From positions 372,001-436,000 of the forward strand of contig CAWAQA010000005.1 of assembly GCA_963784065.1 (NCBI GenBank): a stretch of DNA of 64,000 nucleotides, read 5' to 3'. Source of the DNA: CAWAQA01 sp963784065 (GTDB lineage: Bacteria; Acidobacteriota; Vicinamibacteria; Vicinamibacterales; UBA2999). This document shows, one piece after another, positions 33,434-45,344 of the stretch; positions within the stretch are counted from its first letter, which is position 1, and the number at the start of each line of letters is the position of its first letter. The notes under the pieces are model-generated. The model did no database searches, was not told the DNA's origin, and saw nothing but the letters and a program-made list of their open reading frames with translations. A program made the translations under genes and the position numbers.

Positions 33434-33469
33434 CGAATAGAAAATTATATATTCGGAGGTGGAGGCGTC
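33434..33469. promoter_or_regulatory. AT-rich divergent promoter between DUF1015 and the receptor gene
   Basis: Only 36 bases separate two divergent start codons. They contain GAAAATTATATATTC, a strikingly AT-rich island in GC-rich surroundings and the only place for a -10 element here. GGAGGTGGAGG next to the receptor start is its ribosome binding site. Longer promoter elements would have to lie inside the two coding regions. Confidence 0.45.
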
Positions 33470-36449
33470 ATGTTGTCAGCGAGACATTCGAGCTACAACC
33501 GAGCGTGTGCCGCCGCGCTCCTGCTCCTGCTCCTCGGCCGGCCGGCATACGCGCAGAGCGCCACGGGCGACGTCCAGGGCACCGTCGTCGATCAGTCGGG
33601 CGCGGTACTGCCCGGCGTGACCGTGACCGTCACCAACACGGCCACCGGTGTGCAGCGAGAGGCTGTCACCGACGCGGCGGGACGCTTCGCCGTGCCTGGT
33701 CTGCAGGTGGGCCCGTACGAAGTGACCGCGGCGCTGCAGGGGTTCGCGACGCGACGCCAGGAGAACCTGCGCGTGCAGATCGGCGAGACGAACAACCTCC
33801 GGCTCGAGCTGGGGGTGGCGGCGCTCGCCGACACGATTACCGTCAGCGCGACGGCGCCGGTCCTCGAAACGACGCGGACCCAGGTGAGCTCGGTCGTCAA
33901 TTCCACCGCTGTCGCCAACCTGCCCGTGAACGGGCGCAACTTCATCGACTTCGTGCTGCTGACGCCCGGCGTGACGCGCGACACACGCGGCGGCGACATC
34001 AGCTTCGCCGGCCAGCGCGGGACGCTGAACAGCCTGATCGTGGACGGCGCCGACAACAACAACACGTTCTTCGGACAGTCGCTGGGACGCACGGGCTCGG
34101 GCCGGGCGCCGTACCAGTTCAGCCAGGAAGCCGTGCAGGAGTTCCAGGTGAACGCCAACGCGTTCTCCGCCGAGTTCGGGCGCGCCGGCGGGGCGGTCAT
34201 CAACGTCGTCACCAAGTCGGGCACCAACCGGTTCAGCGGCTCGGTGTTCGAGTTCTACCGCGACAAGGCGCTCAACGCCAACAGCGCGATCAATGAATCG
34301 CTCGGCCGTCCGAAGAGCCCCTATCACTACAACCAGTTCGGCGGCGTGCTCGGCGGGCCGCTCGTTCGGGACCGCCACTTCTTCTTCGTCAACTACGACG
34401 GCCAGCGCAACACGCAGCCGAACGTCGTCTTCATGAACGTGCCGGCCAATGTCCCCGGCGACCCCCTCACGCAGCTGGCGCTGCAGCGGCTCCAGCCGCT
34501 CTCCGCGAGCTGGGAACGGACGCAGAACCAGGACACGTTCCTGGTGAAGACCGACCATCAGCTGACCGGTAATCACCGCCTGACCCTGCGCTACAACCAC
34601 CAGAACTTCGTCGGCGAGGGTTTCGAGAACGGCGGCACGCAACAGTCGTTCGAGACGACCGGCGCGTCGAAGGTCTACACCCGCTCGTTCAACGCCACGG
34701 TCGCCAGCGTGCTCGGGCCGAGTCTGTTCAACGAGATGCGCGTGCAGTGGGCGAAGGATCGCGAGCCGGGCGAGGCCAACAGCGAGAACCCGCAGGCCGA
34801 CGTGCGCCAGGGCGGCACGCTCGTGCTTCGTATCGGCCGCAATTTCTTCAGCCCGCGCGAGACGACCGTGGATCGCGTGCAGGTGGCCGACACGCTGACG
34901 TGGGTGCGCGGGGCGCACAAGGTCAAGGGCGGGTTCGACGTCCAGATGGACGACATCCTCAACTTCTTCCCGGGCAACTTCTCCGGCGTCTATGTCTTCC
35001 AGACGCTGGCCCGCTTCGCGACGGGTGCACCGACGGGCCCGGGCGATACCTTCGCCCAGGCCTTCCCGGGCGACGGGACCAGCGGGGCGCGCACCAACCC
35101 TGACATCAGGGAGACGTCGCTCTTCGTCCAGGACGAGTGGCGGGTCGGCGACGCGCTGACGGTGAACGCCGGGCTCCGCTACGACCGCCAGAAGTTCGCG
35201 CAGCCGCAGGTGCGCAATCCCGCCCCGGAGCTCGCCGCCGCCGGCATCGACACGAGCGTGCTGAACACCGACAACAACAACGTCGGCCCCCGGGTGGGCG
35301 TCGCCTGGGCGCCGGTCGGCCGGCGCTACGTGGTCCGCGCGGGCTACGGCCTGTTCTACGGACGTACGCCGTCGATCATGGTCGGCACGGCGCACTCCAA
35401 CAACGGCATCAACGTGCAGACGATCACGTTCAGCGGTACGGCAGGCAATCCCGTGCCCACCTATCCGAACCGCTTCGCGTCGATCCCGGCGGGCGTCACG
35501 CTGCCGAGGCCGACGATCTTCACCTTCGATCCCGACTACCAGAACGCGCGCACGCAGCAGGCGAGCACGGGGGTGGAATGGGAATGGATGCCGAACACGT
35601 CGGTCGCGGTGAACTACCTGTTCGTCAGGGGCGATGACCTGCCCCGCTCGACCGACATCAACGTCGGCGCGGCAAGCCCGGTGACGTTCACCGGGCCGGA
35701 CGGCGAGAGGCTGCCGCACTATCAGTTCGCGCCGGGTCCGTTCACCAGTTTCGCGCGCGTGATCTCATTCCAGAGCACGGCGGAGTCGCGCTACAACGGC
35801 GTGACCGTGGAGCTGAATCGCCGGTTCGCGCAGGGATATCAGTACCGGGTGGCGTATACGCTGGGGAAGGTCGAGGACACGGTGCCGGATGCAACCGCGG
35901 TCGTGCCCGAGGGATCCGACGATCGCAAGTTCGCGTCCAACCCCGCGGACTTCGACGTCGATCGCGCCCCGGGCGGCACCGACCAGCGGCACCGTTTCGT
36001 CGGCAGCGTGATCTACACGACCGACACGTTCGCCGCGCGATTCGGCGGATGGGTCGAGGACCTGCTCAAGGACTGGACACTCAGCGCGATCTACACGGCG
36101 CAGAGCGGACAGCCGTACAGCGCCTATGTCGCGACTGACATCAATCTCGACTCGAACCGCTTCAACGACGTGGCACCCGGCACCACGCGCAACGAGTTCC
36201 GGTATCCCAAGGTACATGTCGTTCGACCCGCGCGTCGCACGCAACATCGGTCTCGGCGGCACGCGGGAGCTGACGTTGATCTGGGAGGCCTTCAACCTGC
36301 TGAACCGCGCGAACTACAACGTGGTCCAGCAGACCTTGTACGCGGTGGACCTGCCGACGCGGGCGTTGACGAGGAACCCGCAGTTCGGTCAGTTCACGGG
36401 GCAGGACGACCCGAGGATCATGCAGCTCGCGGTGAAGTTGGCGTTCTGA
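33470..36449 (+). CDS. Oar-like TonB-dependent receptor (one frameshift)
   Basis: This large outer-membrane protein of about 992 residues has a signal peptide (CAAALLLLLLGRPAYAQ). A carboxypeptidase-regulatory-like domain follows (DVQGTVVDQSGAVLPGVTVT then AGRFAVPGLQVGPYEVTAAL), then a plug domain with PVNGRNFIDFVLLTPGV and LIVDGADNNNTFFG. The barrel ends QLAVKLAF with terminal Phe. ITVSATAPVLETTRTQVSSV is the usual linker. Such proteins are abundant in Acidobacteria and are thought to take up large substrates. The start at 33470 has GGAGGTGGAGG upstream; longer readings of the frame run against DUF1015 and are not real. One extra base near 36210 (CCCAAGG) shifts the frame; corrected, FRYPRYMSFDPRVARNIG is continuous. 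Confidence 0.93.
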
Positions 36450-36450
36450 A

Positions 36451-36563
36451 GGCCCCGGGCCTCAGGGCCCAGGGCTCAGGCGTCTCGCAGGCCTCAGTCG
36501 CTGCCCGCTGACGCCTGGGACAGCCCTGAATCCTGGGCCCCGGTCCCTGAGGCCTGCGTGAGC
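36451..36563. repeat. GGCCTCAGG-word hairpin overlapping the M23 peptidase gene end
   Basis: The left arm (36451-36497) has CCCCGGGCCTCAGGGCCCAG and GGCTCAGG. The right arm (36513-36563) has CCTGGGACAGCCCTGAATCC then TGGGCCCCGGTCCCTGAGGC. They pair imperfectly across a short gap between convergent genes. The right arm lies inside the peptidase reading frame and codes its C-terminal tail. Confidence 0.65.
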
Positions 36564-37802
36564 TGGGCGAGCGCCTTGTCGCGCTCGGCGGCGAAGTCCG
36601 CGAGCGCGGAGGCTGGGACGGGCTCTCCCGGCGGCATGTTGCGATGCTCGCGGACGGGGTCTACCCACTGGCCGTTGCGCTGTAACCCGTAGTGCAGGTG
36701 CGGACCGGTCGCGAGCCCGGTGGCGCCGACCAGTCCGACCGTCTGTCCCTGGCTGACGCGCATGCCGGCACGGATGCCGGATGCAAATGCTGAGAGGTGC
36801 AGGTAGTACGACTGGTACCCGCCGGCATGGCGCAGACGCACCATGCGGCCGTTCGCATTGTCGTAGGTGGCGGAGATGACGGTGCCGGTCGAGACCGCTA
36901 CGACCGGCGCGCCGGTGGGAGCGCCGTAGTCCACTCCGCGGTGCGCGCGGGCCGTCCCGAGCACGGGGTGCATCCGCCGCATCGAATACCTGGACGTGAT
37001 GCGCGGCTCGAACTTCAGCGGCGACTTGAGGAAGAAACGGCGCAGCGAGCGTCCGTGCTCATCGTAGTACGCCGGCTTCCCGCCGGGCGTCGTGAAGCGG
37101 ATCGCGCGCAACACGCGTCCGTCGTTACGGAACTCGGCGGCCTCGATCACGCCGTAGGTGGACGGCCGCCCTTCGCGGTTCCACCGCTCGAACGACAGCG
37201 CAAAGCGGTCGTCAGGCTGAAGCTCGTTGTTGAAGTCGATCTCGCCCGAGAAGATTTCCGCGAGCGCGAGCGTCAGCTCCGCGCCTTCACCTGCCGCGTC
37301 CATGGCCTGGAAGAGCGATGGCGTGTCGCCGCCGATCGTGCCCGACACGTGGTCGTGCTCGAGCGTCTTCGGAATCGGCACCAGCTCCGCCCGCACCTCG
37401 GGCGTCCCGGTCGAGACGGGGATCACGCGCAGGAACCAGTCGGGATCGATCTCGTATTCGAAGAAGCGCAGCGCCCCCTCGAGCGTGCGCTCGAGCGAGA
37501 ACGGCTGCGCCGACCGCAGCCGGCGAGGGTCGAACACTGTCTGCGCCGCCTCGACGATGCGCTGCACCGCGTCGCCTTCGAGACCCTGCGCGCTGAGCAT
37601 CGAGGCCAGCGTCGTGTTGCGCGGCACTTCACCGCGGATGAGGGTCGTGTCCGGCGTGAGCGTGATGTCGGAGGTCCGGACGGACGGGGCGCGTCAGCTC
37701 GACCGTTGCAGGCGGCGCGACCCCGAGGCACAAGGCGCATGCGAGCCAGCTGCAGCTGCAGCGGGCGTGGCGTGATAGGCGGCGTGGCGACGAGGCAGAC
37801 AA
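36494..37802 (-). CDS. M23-family metallopeptidase (one frameshift, start uncertain)
   Basis: This zinc endopeptidase probably cuts peptidoglycan cross-links in the periplasm. The catalytic domain has ITSRYSMRRMHPVLGTARAH with HRGVDYGAP (first zinc ligands) and ATGLATGPHLHYGLQRNG (HxH). The N-terminal half (NTTLASMLSAQGLEGDAVQR, then YEIDPDWFLRVIPVSTG) resembles the OapA/LysM-like heads of MepM-type enzymes. The clean frame begins at 37627. Before it, VELTRPV and an upstream hydrophobic segment (WLACALCLGVAPPA) are in another frame, with a shift near 37680. A TTG at 37802 is the best start I can offer. The C-terminal tail (AQLTQASGTGAQDSGLSQAS) is repeat-coded. Confidence 0.8.
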
Positions 37803-37889
37803 GCGGCGCCTGTTCCCGTATCGCGTCGAGCCATGTTCACTGCCAGCGCGTCAGCGCGCAGCCATGGCCGTGAGTCCGTCATCGCGGCG

Positions 37890-38823
37890 TCATGCTATCA
37901 ACATCCGCGCCGGCTCGAGTAGCGCGGACAGATCTTTCGCGCCGGCGCGGCGGAGGCCCGGCGCGGAGGTAATCTCGGCAAAAGCACGATCCGCCTCGAC
38001 CGCGGACCCGAACATCGAGCGCGGGTGGAGCTGCAGCGTCTGCTGGAGCCACATGCGAAACGCGGACGCGCCCGGCGCTGCGGCGTCCGAGGTGGCGGCG
38101 ATCACCAGGTCCGTCGTGCAGCGCGGATACTCGTGGTCGCGAAGCGGCCGCCGCAGCGCGATCGCGAGCACGACGGCGCCCAGTTGCGTGACGTCCGCGC
38201 GCTGATCGAAGCGCGGCAGGCTGGCCGCGGCGGGCAGCGCGACGTGAAACTCGCGCCACAGCTTCTCGCGGTTCCATTCGAGCGATTCGAGCGCCGCGCC
38301 GAATACGCTGTCGGTCAGCACGGCTGATCCGTCGTCCCCGAGCACGATGTGCGCGGGCGTGAGGGCGCCGTGCGCGAGGCCGTCGGGCAATCGGTGCAGC
38401 GCGGCCAGCGCCCGGACGACGCTGCCGGCGAGCTCCAGCATCGCCGCATGCGAGAGGCTGCCGCCGGTCGACTCGAGTCCCGCGAGAAAATCCGAGAGCC
38501 GAATGCCACAGGTTGCATCCGCGACGACGCGCACGCCTGCGGCATCGCGCTCGATGCGCCGTACGGCCGCAAGAGCGGGCGCCGCGATGTGCGCCATCCG
38601 CTCGGCGCGGGCGCGAATCGCCGGCTTCGGCCGCCGCATGCGAGGCCAGCACGGGCGCAAGCGTAAGCACCTCCACCTGGCCGTGCGGCGGCTGCATCAG
38701 GACCCACCGCTCGCCGAGGCCGTCATTCAGCGCGTAGTGACCGCCCGTGGACCTGTTCCGGCGCCATGCCTCCGCGAATTGCAACCACCGGTCCCATGTG
38801 CAAAGGGGTGAAAATCGCTGCAA
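37890..38823 (-). CDS. Protein-kinase-like pseudokinase (one frameshift)
   Basis: After an N-terminus starting MQRFSPLCTWDRWLQFAEAW and reading ALNDGLGERWVLMQPPHGQV, the frame shifts near 38643. The continuation (AERMAHIAAPALAAVRRIER) has the C-lobe pattern of Ser/Thr kinases: LAALHRLPDGLAHGALTPAH then IVLGDDGSAVLTDSVFG, and RADVTQLGAVVLAIALRRPL. The catalytic HRD aspartate is replaced (HGA) and DFG reads DSV, so phosphotransfer is unlikely. It ends SALLEPARMLIA at 37890. Its role is unknown; degenerate kinases usually bind or scaffold. The exact start is uncertain, because a different frame upstream also codes plausible residues. Confidence 0.65.
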
Positions 38824-38858
38824 TCGACGGCCTTTGCCCGGACCTGCGCGGTGCGGCC

Positions 38859-38895
38859 ATTACAGATCGGTCAGGCGGCGACAGACTTCTGTAAT
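38859..38895. promoter_or_regulatory. ATTACAGA inverted repeat in a divergent promoter gap
   Basis: ATTACAGA (38859-38866) and TCTGTAAT (38888-38895) form an eight-base perfect inverted pair with a 21-base spacer. It lies in the 152-base gap between the divergent pseudokinase and M28 peptidase genes. The symmetric arms could be an operator for both promoters. Chance occurrence is possible. Confidence 0.35.
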
Positions 38896-38975
38896 CACGC
38901 TCGCGCGGCCGACGGCGAGCGTCCGCCCGGCGCAACCTGGAGTGTTACACTTCGCTAGCACCTGGAGGATTTGCC

Positions 38976-40568
38976 TTGAAAACACGCTCGCTGCCGGCCG
39001 TTCTCGCCAGCACGGTCATCCTCTCCACGCTGGCTGCCGCGACGTGGGCCCAGGCCCCGGCGAGCGGCCCGGAGCGCGTCGATTTCGACGCCTTGTACCG
39101 GATCAAGGACGAGGGCCTCCAGCGGTCCCAGGTCATGGACACGCTCTGGTACCTGACCGACGTGCATGGACCCCGGCTGACGAACTCGCCCAACATCCGC
39201 GCGGCAGCGACGTGGGCCATGAAGCGTCTCAACGAGTGGGGCGTCAGCAATGTGCGCCAGGAGGCGTGGGGACCTTTCGGACGCGGATGGGCGAACGACA
39301 AGCTCGTCGCTCACGTGATCGCCCCGCAGCCGTTCCCGCTGATCGCATTCCCGCGCGCATGGACGCCCGGCACCAGCGGGACGATCACCGTCGACGCCCT
39401 CCATGCGGTCATCGACGACGAGAACGACTTCAAGGAATGGGCGGGCAAGCTGAAAGGCAAGGCCGTGCTCGTGTCGGTGACGCCCGAGGTGCGGCCGCTG
39501 TTCACGGCGCCGGGCCGCCGCCTCACCGACCAGGACCTCATCGACATGCAGGCGCAGCAGGTCAACACCGGCCGCGGCGGCAGGGGCGGCCGCGGCGGCG
39601 GACCCGACGATCCGGCCTTCCCGCTGAAGCGCGCACAGTTCTTCGCCCGCGAAGGCGTCGCGGCGATGATCGAGCCGGGCAGCGGCCGCAACGATCACGG
39701 CGCGATTCTGGTCGGCAACGCGCCGCGTCAGTTCCGCGACGCGAAGGAGCCGCTGACTGTTCCCCAGCTCATGGTCGCCAGCGAACACTACAACCGGATC
39801 GTCCGCCTCCTCGAAAAGAGCATCCCCGTCACGATCGAGCTGAACGTTCAGAACCGTTTCGTGGACGACACGGTGGACTCGTTCAACATCGTCGCCGAGA
39901 TTCAGGGCACCGACCGCAGCGACGAGATCGTGATGCTCGGCGCGCACTTCGATTCGTGGCACGCTGGCACCGGCGCCACGGATAACGGCGCCGGGGTCGC
40001 GGCGATGATGGAGGCGGTCAGGATCCTGCGCGCCTCGGGCGTGCGGATGCGGCGCACGGTACGGCTCGCCCTCTGGACGGGCGAGGAACAGGGGCTGCTC
40101 GGCTCGCGCGAGTACGTGAAGCAGCAGTTCGGCGACCCGGAGTCGATGCAGCTCAAGCCGTCGCACAGCCGGCTCTCGGCGTACTTCAACATGGACAACG
40201 GCACCGGCGCGATTCGCGGTGTGTACCTGCAGGGCAACGAGGCCGTGCGCCCGGTGTTCACGGCGTGGATGGATCCGTTCCGCAACCTGGGTATGACGAC
40301 GCTGACGATTCGCAATACCGGCGGCACCGACCACCTCGCATTCGACGAAGTCGGCCTGCCCGGTTTTCAGTTCATCCAGGACCCGGTGGAATACGGGACC
40401 CACTCGCATCACACGAACATGGACCTGTATGACCGGGCGCAGGCGGAAGACCTGATGAAGAACTCCGTGATCATCGCATCCTTCGTCTATCACGCGGCGA
40501 ACCGGGACACGCTGCTGCCGCGCAAGGCGCTGCCCAGGCGCGCGGAACCAGCGCCCGACCGCTACGCA
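38976..40568 (+). CDS. Secreted M28-family peptidase
   Basis: This zinc aminopeptidase-like enzyme acts outside the cytoplasm. The TTG at 38976 is chosen since GGAGG stands about 8 bases upstream and a signal peptide follows (LASTVILSTLAAATWAQ). A protease-associated domain lies in the middle (about 130-290, with RGGRGGRGGGPDDPAFPLKR). The catalytic part has VMLGAHFDSWHAGTGATDNG (His and Asp ligands), WTGEEQGLLGSREYV (Glu-Glu), FNMDNGTG and the last histidine in THSHHTNMD. The frame runs without a stop into rmuC. In another frame a stop at 40570-40572 would overlap the rmuC ATG, so a nearby indel probably hides the true end. Confidence 0.88.
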
Positions 40569-41815
40569 ATGACCCTCGAGCTGTGGGCCCTGATCGCCGC
40601 GGCCGGAGTCGGCGCGGCGATCGTGGCCATCCTCATCAGCCGCGGGCAACTGGCGGCGCTGCACGCCGATCTCGCGCAGACGCAGGAACAGCTCAGCGCG
40701 GCCCGGGCCGAGAACGCCGCTCTGGCGCGGGACAACAAATGGCTCGGCGAATCGGACCAGAAGCTGCGCGACACGTTCCAGGCCCTGGCCGCCGAGGCGC
40801 TCAAGGACAACCGCTCCTCGTTCCTCGATCTCGCGAGGACCTCCTTCGAGCAGTATCAGCAGCCGATCTCGGAGACCCTCCGGCGCGTCGACGTCCGGCT
40901 CGGCGAGGCCGAGCGCGATCGCGTCGCCGCCTACTCGAAGCTCGCCGAACAGGTCGTGGCGCTCGGCTCGACGGCCAATACGCTGTCGCGGGCCCTTCAC
41001 ACCCCGTCCGTCCGGGGCCGCTGGGGAGAAATGCAGCTTCGACGCGTGGTCGAGATCGCGGGCATGCTCGAGCAGTGCGACTTCGACGAGCAGGCGGCGT
41101 TACACAGCGACAACGGCCGCCTGAGGCCGGACCTCATCGTGCACCTCCCCGGAAGAAAGCAGATCGTGGTCGACGCCAAGGCGCCGCTCGAGGCATTCCT
41201 CGACGCGCAGGAGACCCGGGACGACGACGCGCGTGCGTTGAGGCTGCAGGCGCATGCCCGACAGGTGCGCGACCACATGGACAAGCTCGGGAGCAAGGCC
41301 TACTGGGACCAGCTCGAATCCCCGGAGATGGTCGTGCTGTTTCTCCCGGGGAAACACTCTTCAGTGCGGCGCTGCAGCACGACCTGACGCTCATCGAGCA
41401 TGGCCTGCGGCAGAAGGTCCTGCTGGCGAGCCCGATCACGCTCATCGCCCTGCTCACCACCGTCGCTCACACATGGCGGCAGGAGGCGCTGACCGAGAAC
41501 TACCGGGAGGTCGCGCAGCTCGGGAAGGAATTCTACGAGCGGCTGGCGACGTTCATCGAGCATTTCGATGACGTACGCAAGAAGCTCGACGGCGCGGTGC
41601 AGGCCTACAACAAGGCGGCGGGCTCCTTCGAAACCCGAGTGCTGGTGAGCGCGCGCAGGCTCAAAGACATGGCGGTGACGACGGCCGGGGAACTGACGCC
41701 GCTGGAGCCGATCGACGCCGTCCCGCGCGTGCTGAAACAGGCCAATCTCATGGGGCTGCCTGAAACGGCGACCGTTGAGGAGGACGAGGGCGTCAACTCC
41801 CAACTCCCGATCTGA
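40569..41815 (+). CDS. rmuC: RmuC family protein (one frameshift)
   Basis: RmuC is a membrane-anchored protein with a nuclease-like fold that limits DNA inversions and rearrangements. It begins MTLELWALIAAAGVG with one membrane helix, then a coiled coil (LHADLAQTQEQLSAARAENA). The conserved core reads VRGRWGEMQLRRVVEIAGML, RPDLIVHLPGRKQIVVDAKA and YWDQLESPEMVVLFLPG. A missing G in the GGGG run near 41350 shifts the frame; restored, it reads LPGETLFSAALQHDL and continues to VPRVLKQANLMGLPE. The last residues (VNSQLPI) are coded by a repeat arm. Corrected length is about 415. Confidence 0.88.
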
Positions 41816-41946
41816 GCCCCGCGCCAACGCCCAACCTGTCGTGCCTTCGTGCAACTCCCATCTGTCGTGCCTTTCGTAGAGGCCGACCTTCAGGTCGGCC
41901 TGTCGGGAGTGCGCGTGGAACGGAGTTGGGACTTGGGAGTTGGAAG
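41793..41946. repeat. CAACTCCCAA-word inverted repeat with central hairpin, no gene inside
   Basis: The left arm (41793-41860) contains CAACTCCCAACTCCC, CCAACGCCCAACC and CAACTCCCATC. The right arm (41921-41946) is CGGAGTTGGGACTTGGGAGT then TGGAAG. Between them AGGCCGACCT-TC-AGGTCGGCCT is a perfect inner stem (41880-41901), and GTCGTGCCTT occurs twice. The left arm begins inside the rmuC gene, and the right arm ends 17 bases before the glnS start. The same word bounds the four-helix-bundle gene at 56172-56745. Confidence 0.7.
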
Positions 41947-41963
41947 CTTTAAGATCTAGCCGG

Positions 41964-43670
<1,707 letters not shown>

Positions 43671-43677
43671 GACGCAC

Positions 43678-43697
43678 GGGCCGGCTGAAGCCGGCCC
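43678..43697. terminator. Perfect hairpin between glnS and malQ
   Basis: GGGCCGGC-TGAA-GCCGGCCC is a perfect eight-base stem with a four-base loop, placed between two convergent genes. It lacks a T-run. It uses the same GGCTGAAGCCGGCC word as the repeat at 27402. Confidence 0.7.
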
Positions 43698-43703
43698 GCT
43701 GAT

Positions 43704-45307
43704 CTAACGTCCATGCCTGTGCGCCCACTCGCGCAACTGATTCGCAACCGCCATCGCCGCCGGCTCGGTCGAGATCCGATCGACCGGCCACGGCAGGCGC
43801 CACGTCCAGTTGCCGTCGCCAACCGTGGCCGGCTGGTTGATCCGGTCGCGCCATCCGAACACATCCTGGATGGGAAGAATCAGGATGTCGGCGCCGGAGG
43901 CGTAGAGGGTCTCGAGCAGCGCCTCGTGCACGGCGTGGGGCAGGTGCGGCACGTCAAGCGCGTGTGCGCGATCGTCTTCGCTGAGCCGCTCGCGCACTGA
44001 CGGAATCGCGAGCACCGCCTGCCGTTCCTCGCGCGGCGCATTCTCCCACCAGATCACCATCGGCTCGGTGTCATGCGTGCCCGAGGTGGCCACGCCCGCG
44101 GCCGGGTAGTCCACCGGATCGCGGAATGGTTGCCCTTCGTCGTTCCACCGCCGCTCCCAGCGAAAGACCTTGTAGCCGGGCACAGTCAGCCGGGCCAGCG
44201 ACTCGACGCACGAAGTCGGGAACGGTACCGAGGTCCTCGGCGATGATCTCGGCGCCCGGCTCGCGGAACACCTCGAGCACGCGCTCGCCAAGCCGCGTCT
44301 GCGCGTCCTGGGCGGCCGGAGTGAACCGCGGCGCGCTGCCGTCGAGGGGGCGGAAGTAGGTCCGATAGAACCCCACGAGGTGATCGACGCGATAGCCATC
44401 GTACAGGTCGGCATTGCGCCGGGCGCGGTTGCGCAGCCAATCGAAGTCGCGTTGCGCCAGCACGTCCCACCGGTAGACCGGGAGGCCCCAGTCCTGGCCC
44501 GTCTCGCTGAACGCGTCCGGCGGCACGCCCACCGACGCGTCGAGGCGGAATTCATCCTGGCGCGCCCACACGTCGGCGCTGTCGCCGCTCACCATGAACG
44601 GCAGGTCGCCGAAGAAGGCGACGTCGCCGGCCGCGTCTCGCGCCGTGCCCCACTGGTCACCCGCGATCCACTGCAGGTACTGGCGGAAGAGGATGTCGTC
44701 GGCCAGCTCCGTGCGCGCGGCCGCGAGTGCGTCAGGATGCCGCGCGCGCAGCGGCTCCGGCCAGTCGGTCCACGCCCGCTCGTCGAAGCGGGCGTGCAGC
44801 GCGCGAAACAGCGCGTAGTCGTCGAGCCACCATGATTCCTCCTGCATGTACTCACGGAACGCGGAAGCGCGCCGCGAGCCGCCTGCCCACTCGGTGTCCC
44901 GGAAGTACGCGAACGTGCGCCGCAGGGCGGTCAACTTCAGGCGGCGCACCGCGGGGTAGTCGATCGCGGGCGCGACGCGGACCGCATCGAGACGCGCGCG
45001 CAGCGCGGGCTCGAGCGCCGTCTCGCCGCCGATGGCGGCGAAATCCTCGAGCGGCGCGATCGAGATGAACTGCGGATCGATCGCCATCGCGCTCAGCGCC
45101 GAATACGGCGAAGCCTCGCCCGGCGGCATCTCGTTGATCGGCAGCAGCTGCAGCAGCCGCTGGCCGGCGCCGGCGAGCCAGCGCGGTGATCGGCTGGAGG
45201 TCGCCGATTTCGCCGATGCCCCAGCTGCGTGTCGAGGAGAGGGAGAACAGCGGGACCAGTATCCCGCCACGGCGCGATGATCCTGGTCGGCGCATATGAA
45301 GCTTCAT
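43704..45307 (-). CDS. malQ: 4-alpha-glucanotransferase (two frameshifts)
   Basis: This GH77 enzyme transfers alpha-1,4-glucan segments and works in maltodextrin and glycogen breakdown, complementing the glgC gene in this window. The start MKLHMRRPGSSRRGGILVPL leads to SLSSTRSWGIGEIGDLQPI. The frame shifts near 45185 and continues LLQLLPINEMPPGEASPYSA. Catalytic residues are seen in YRVDHLVGFYRTYF (nucleophile Asp), EIIAEDLGTVPDFV (Glu) and SGTHDTEPMVIWW (Asp). A second shift is near 44205. The end is LREWAHRHGR. Corrected length is about 534 residues, typical of the short bacterial form. Confidence 0.92.
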
Positions 45308-45344
45308 GGCTGGTGCAAGGCAAATGCCGGCCGCTAGTTTGCCG

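Noticed and set aside
32225..33469. A long plus-strand upstream extension of the TonB-dependent receptor reading frame (over 400 extra residues).
   Set aside because: It is the antisense of the well-supported DUF1015 gene, has no family-like sequence, and the receptor has a clear signal peptide and ribosome binding site at 33470.
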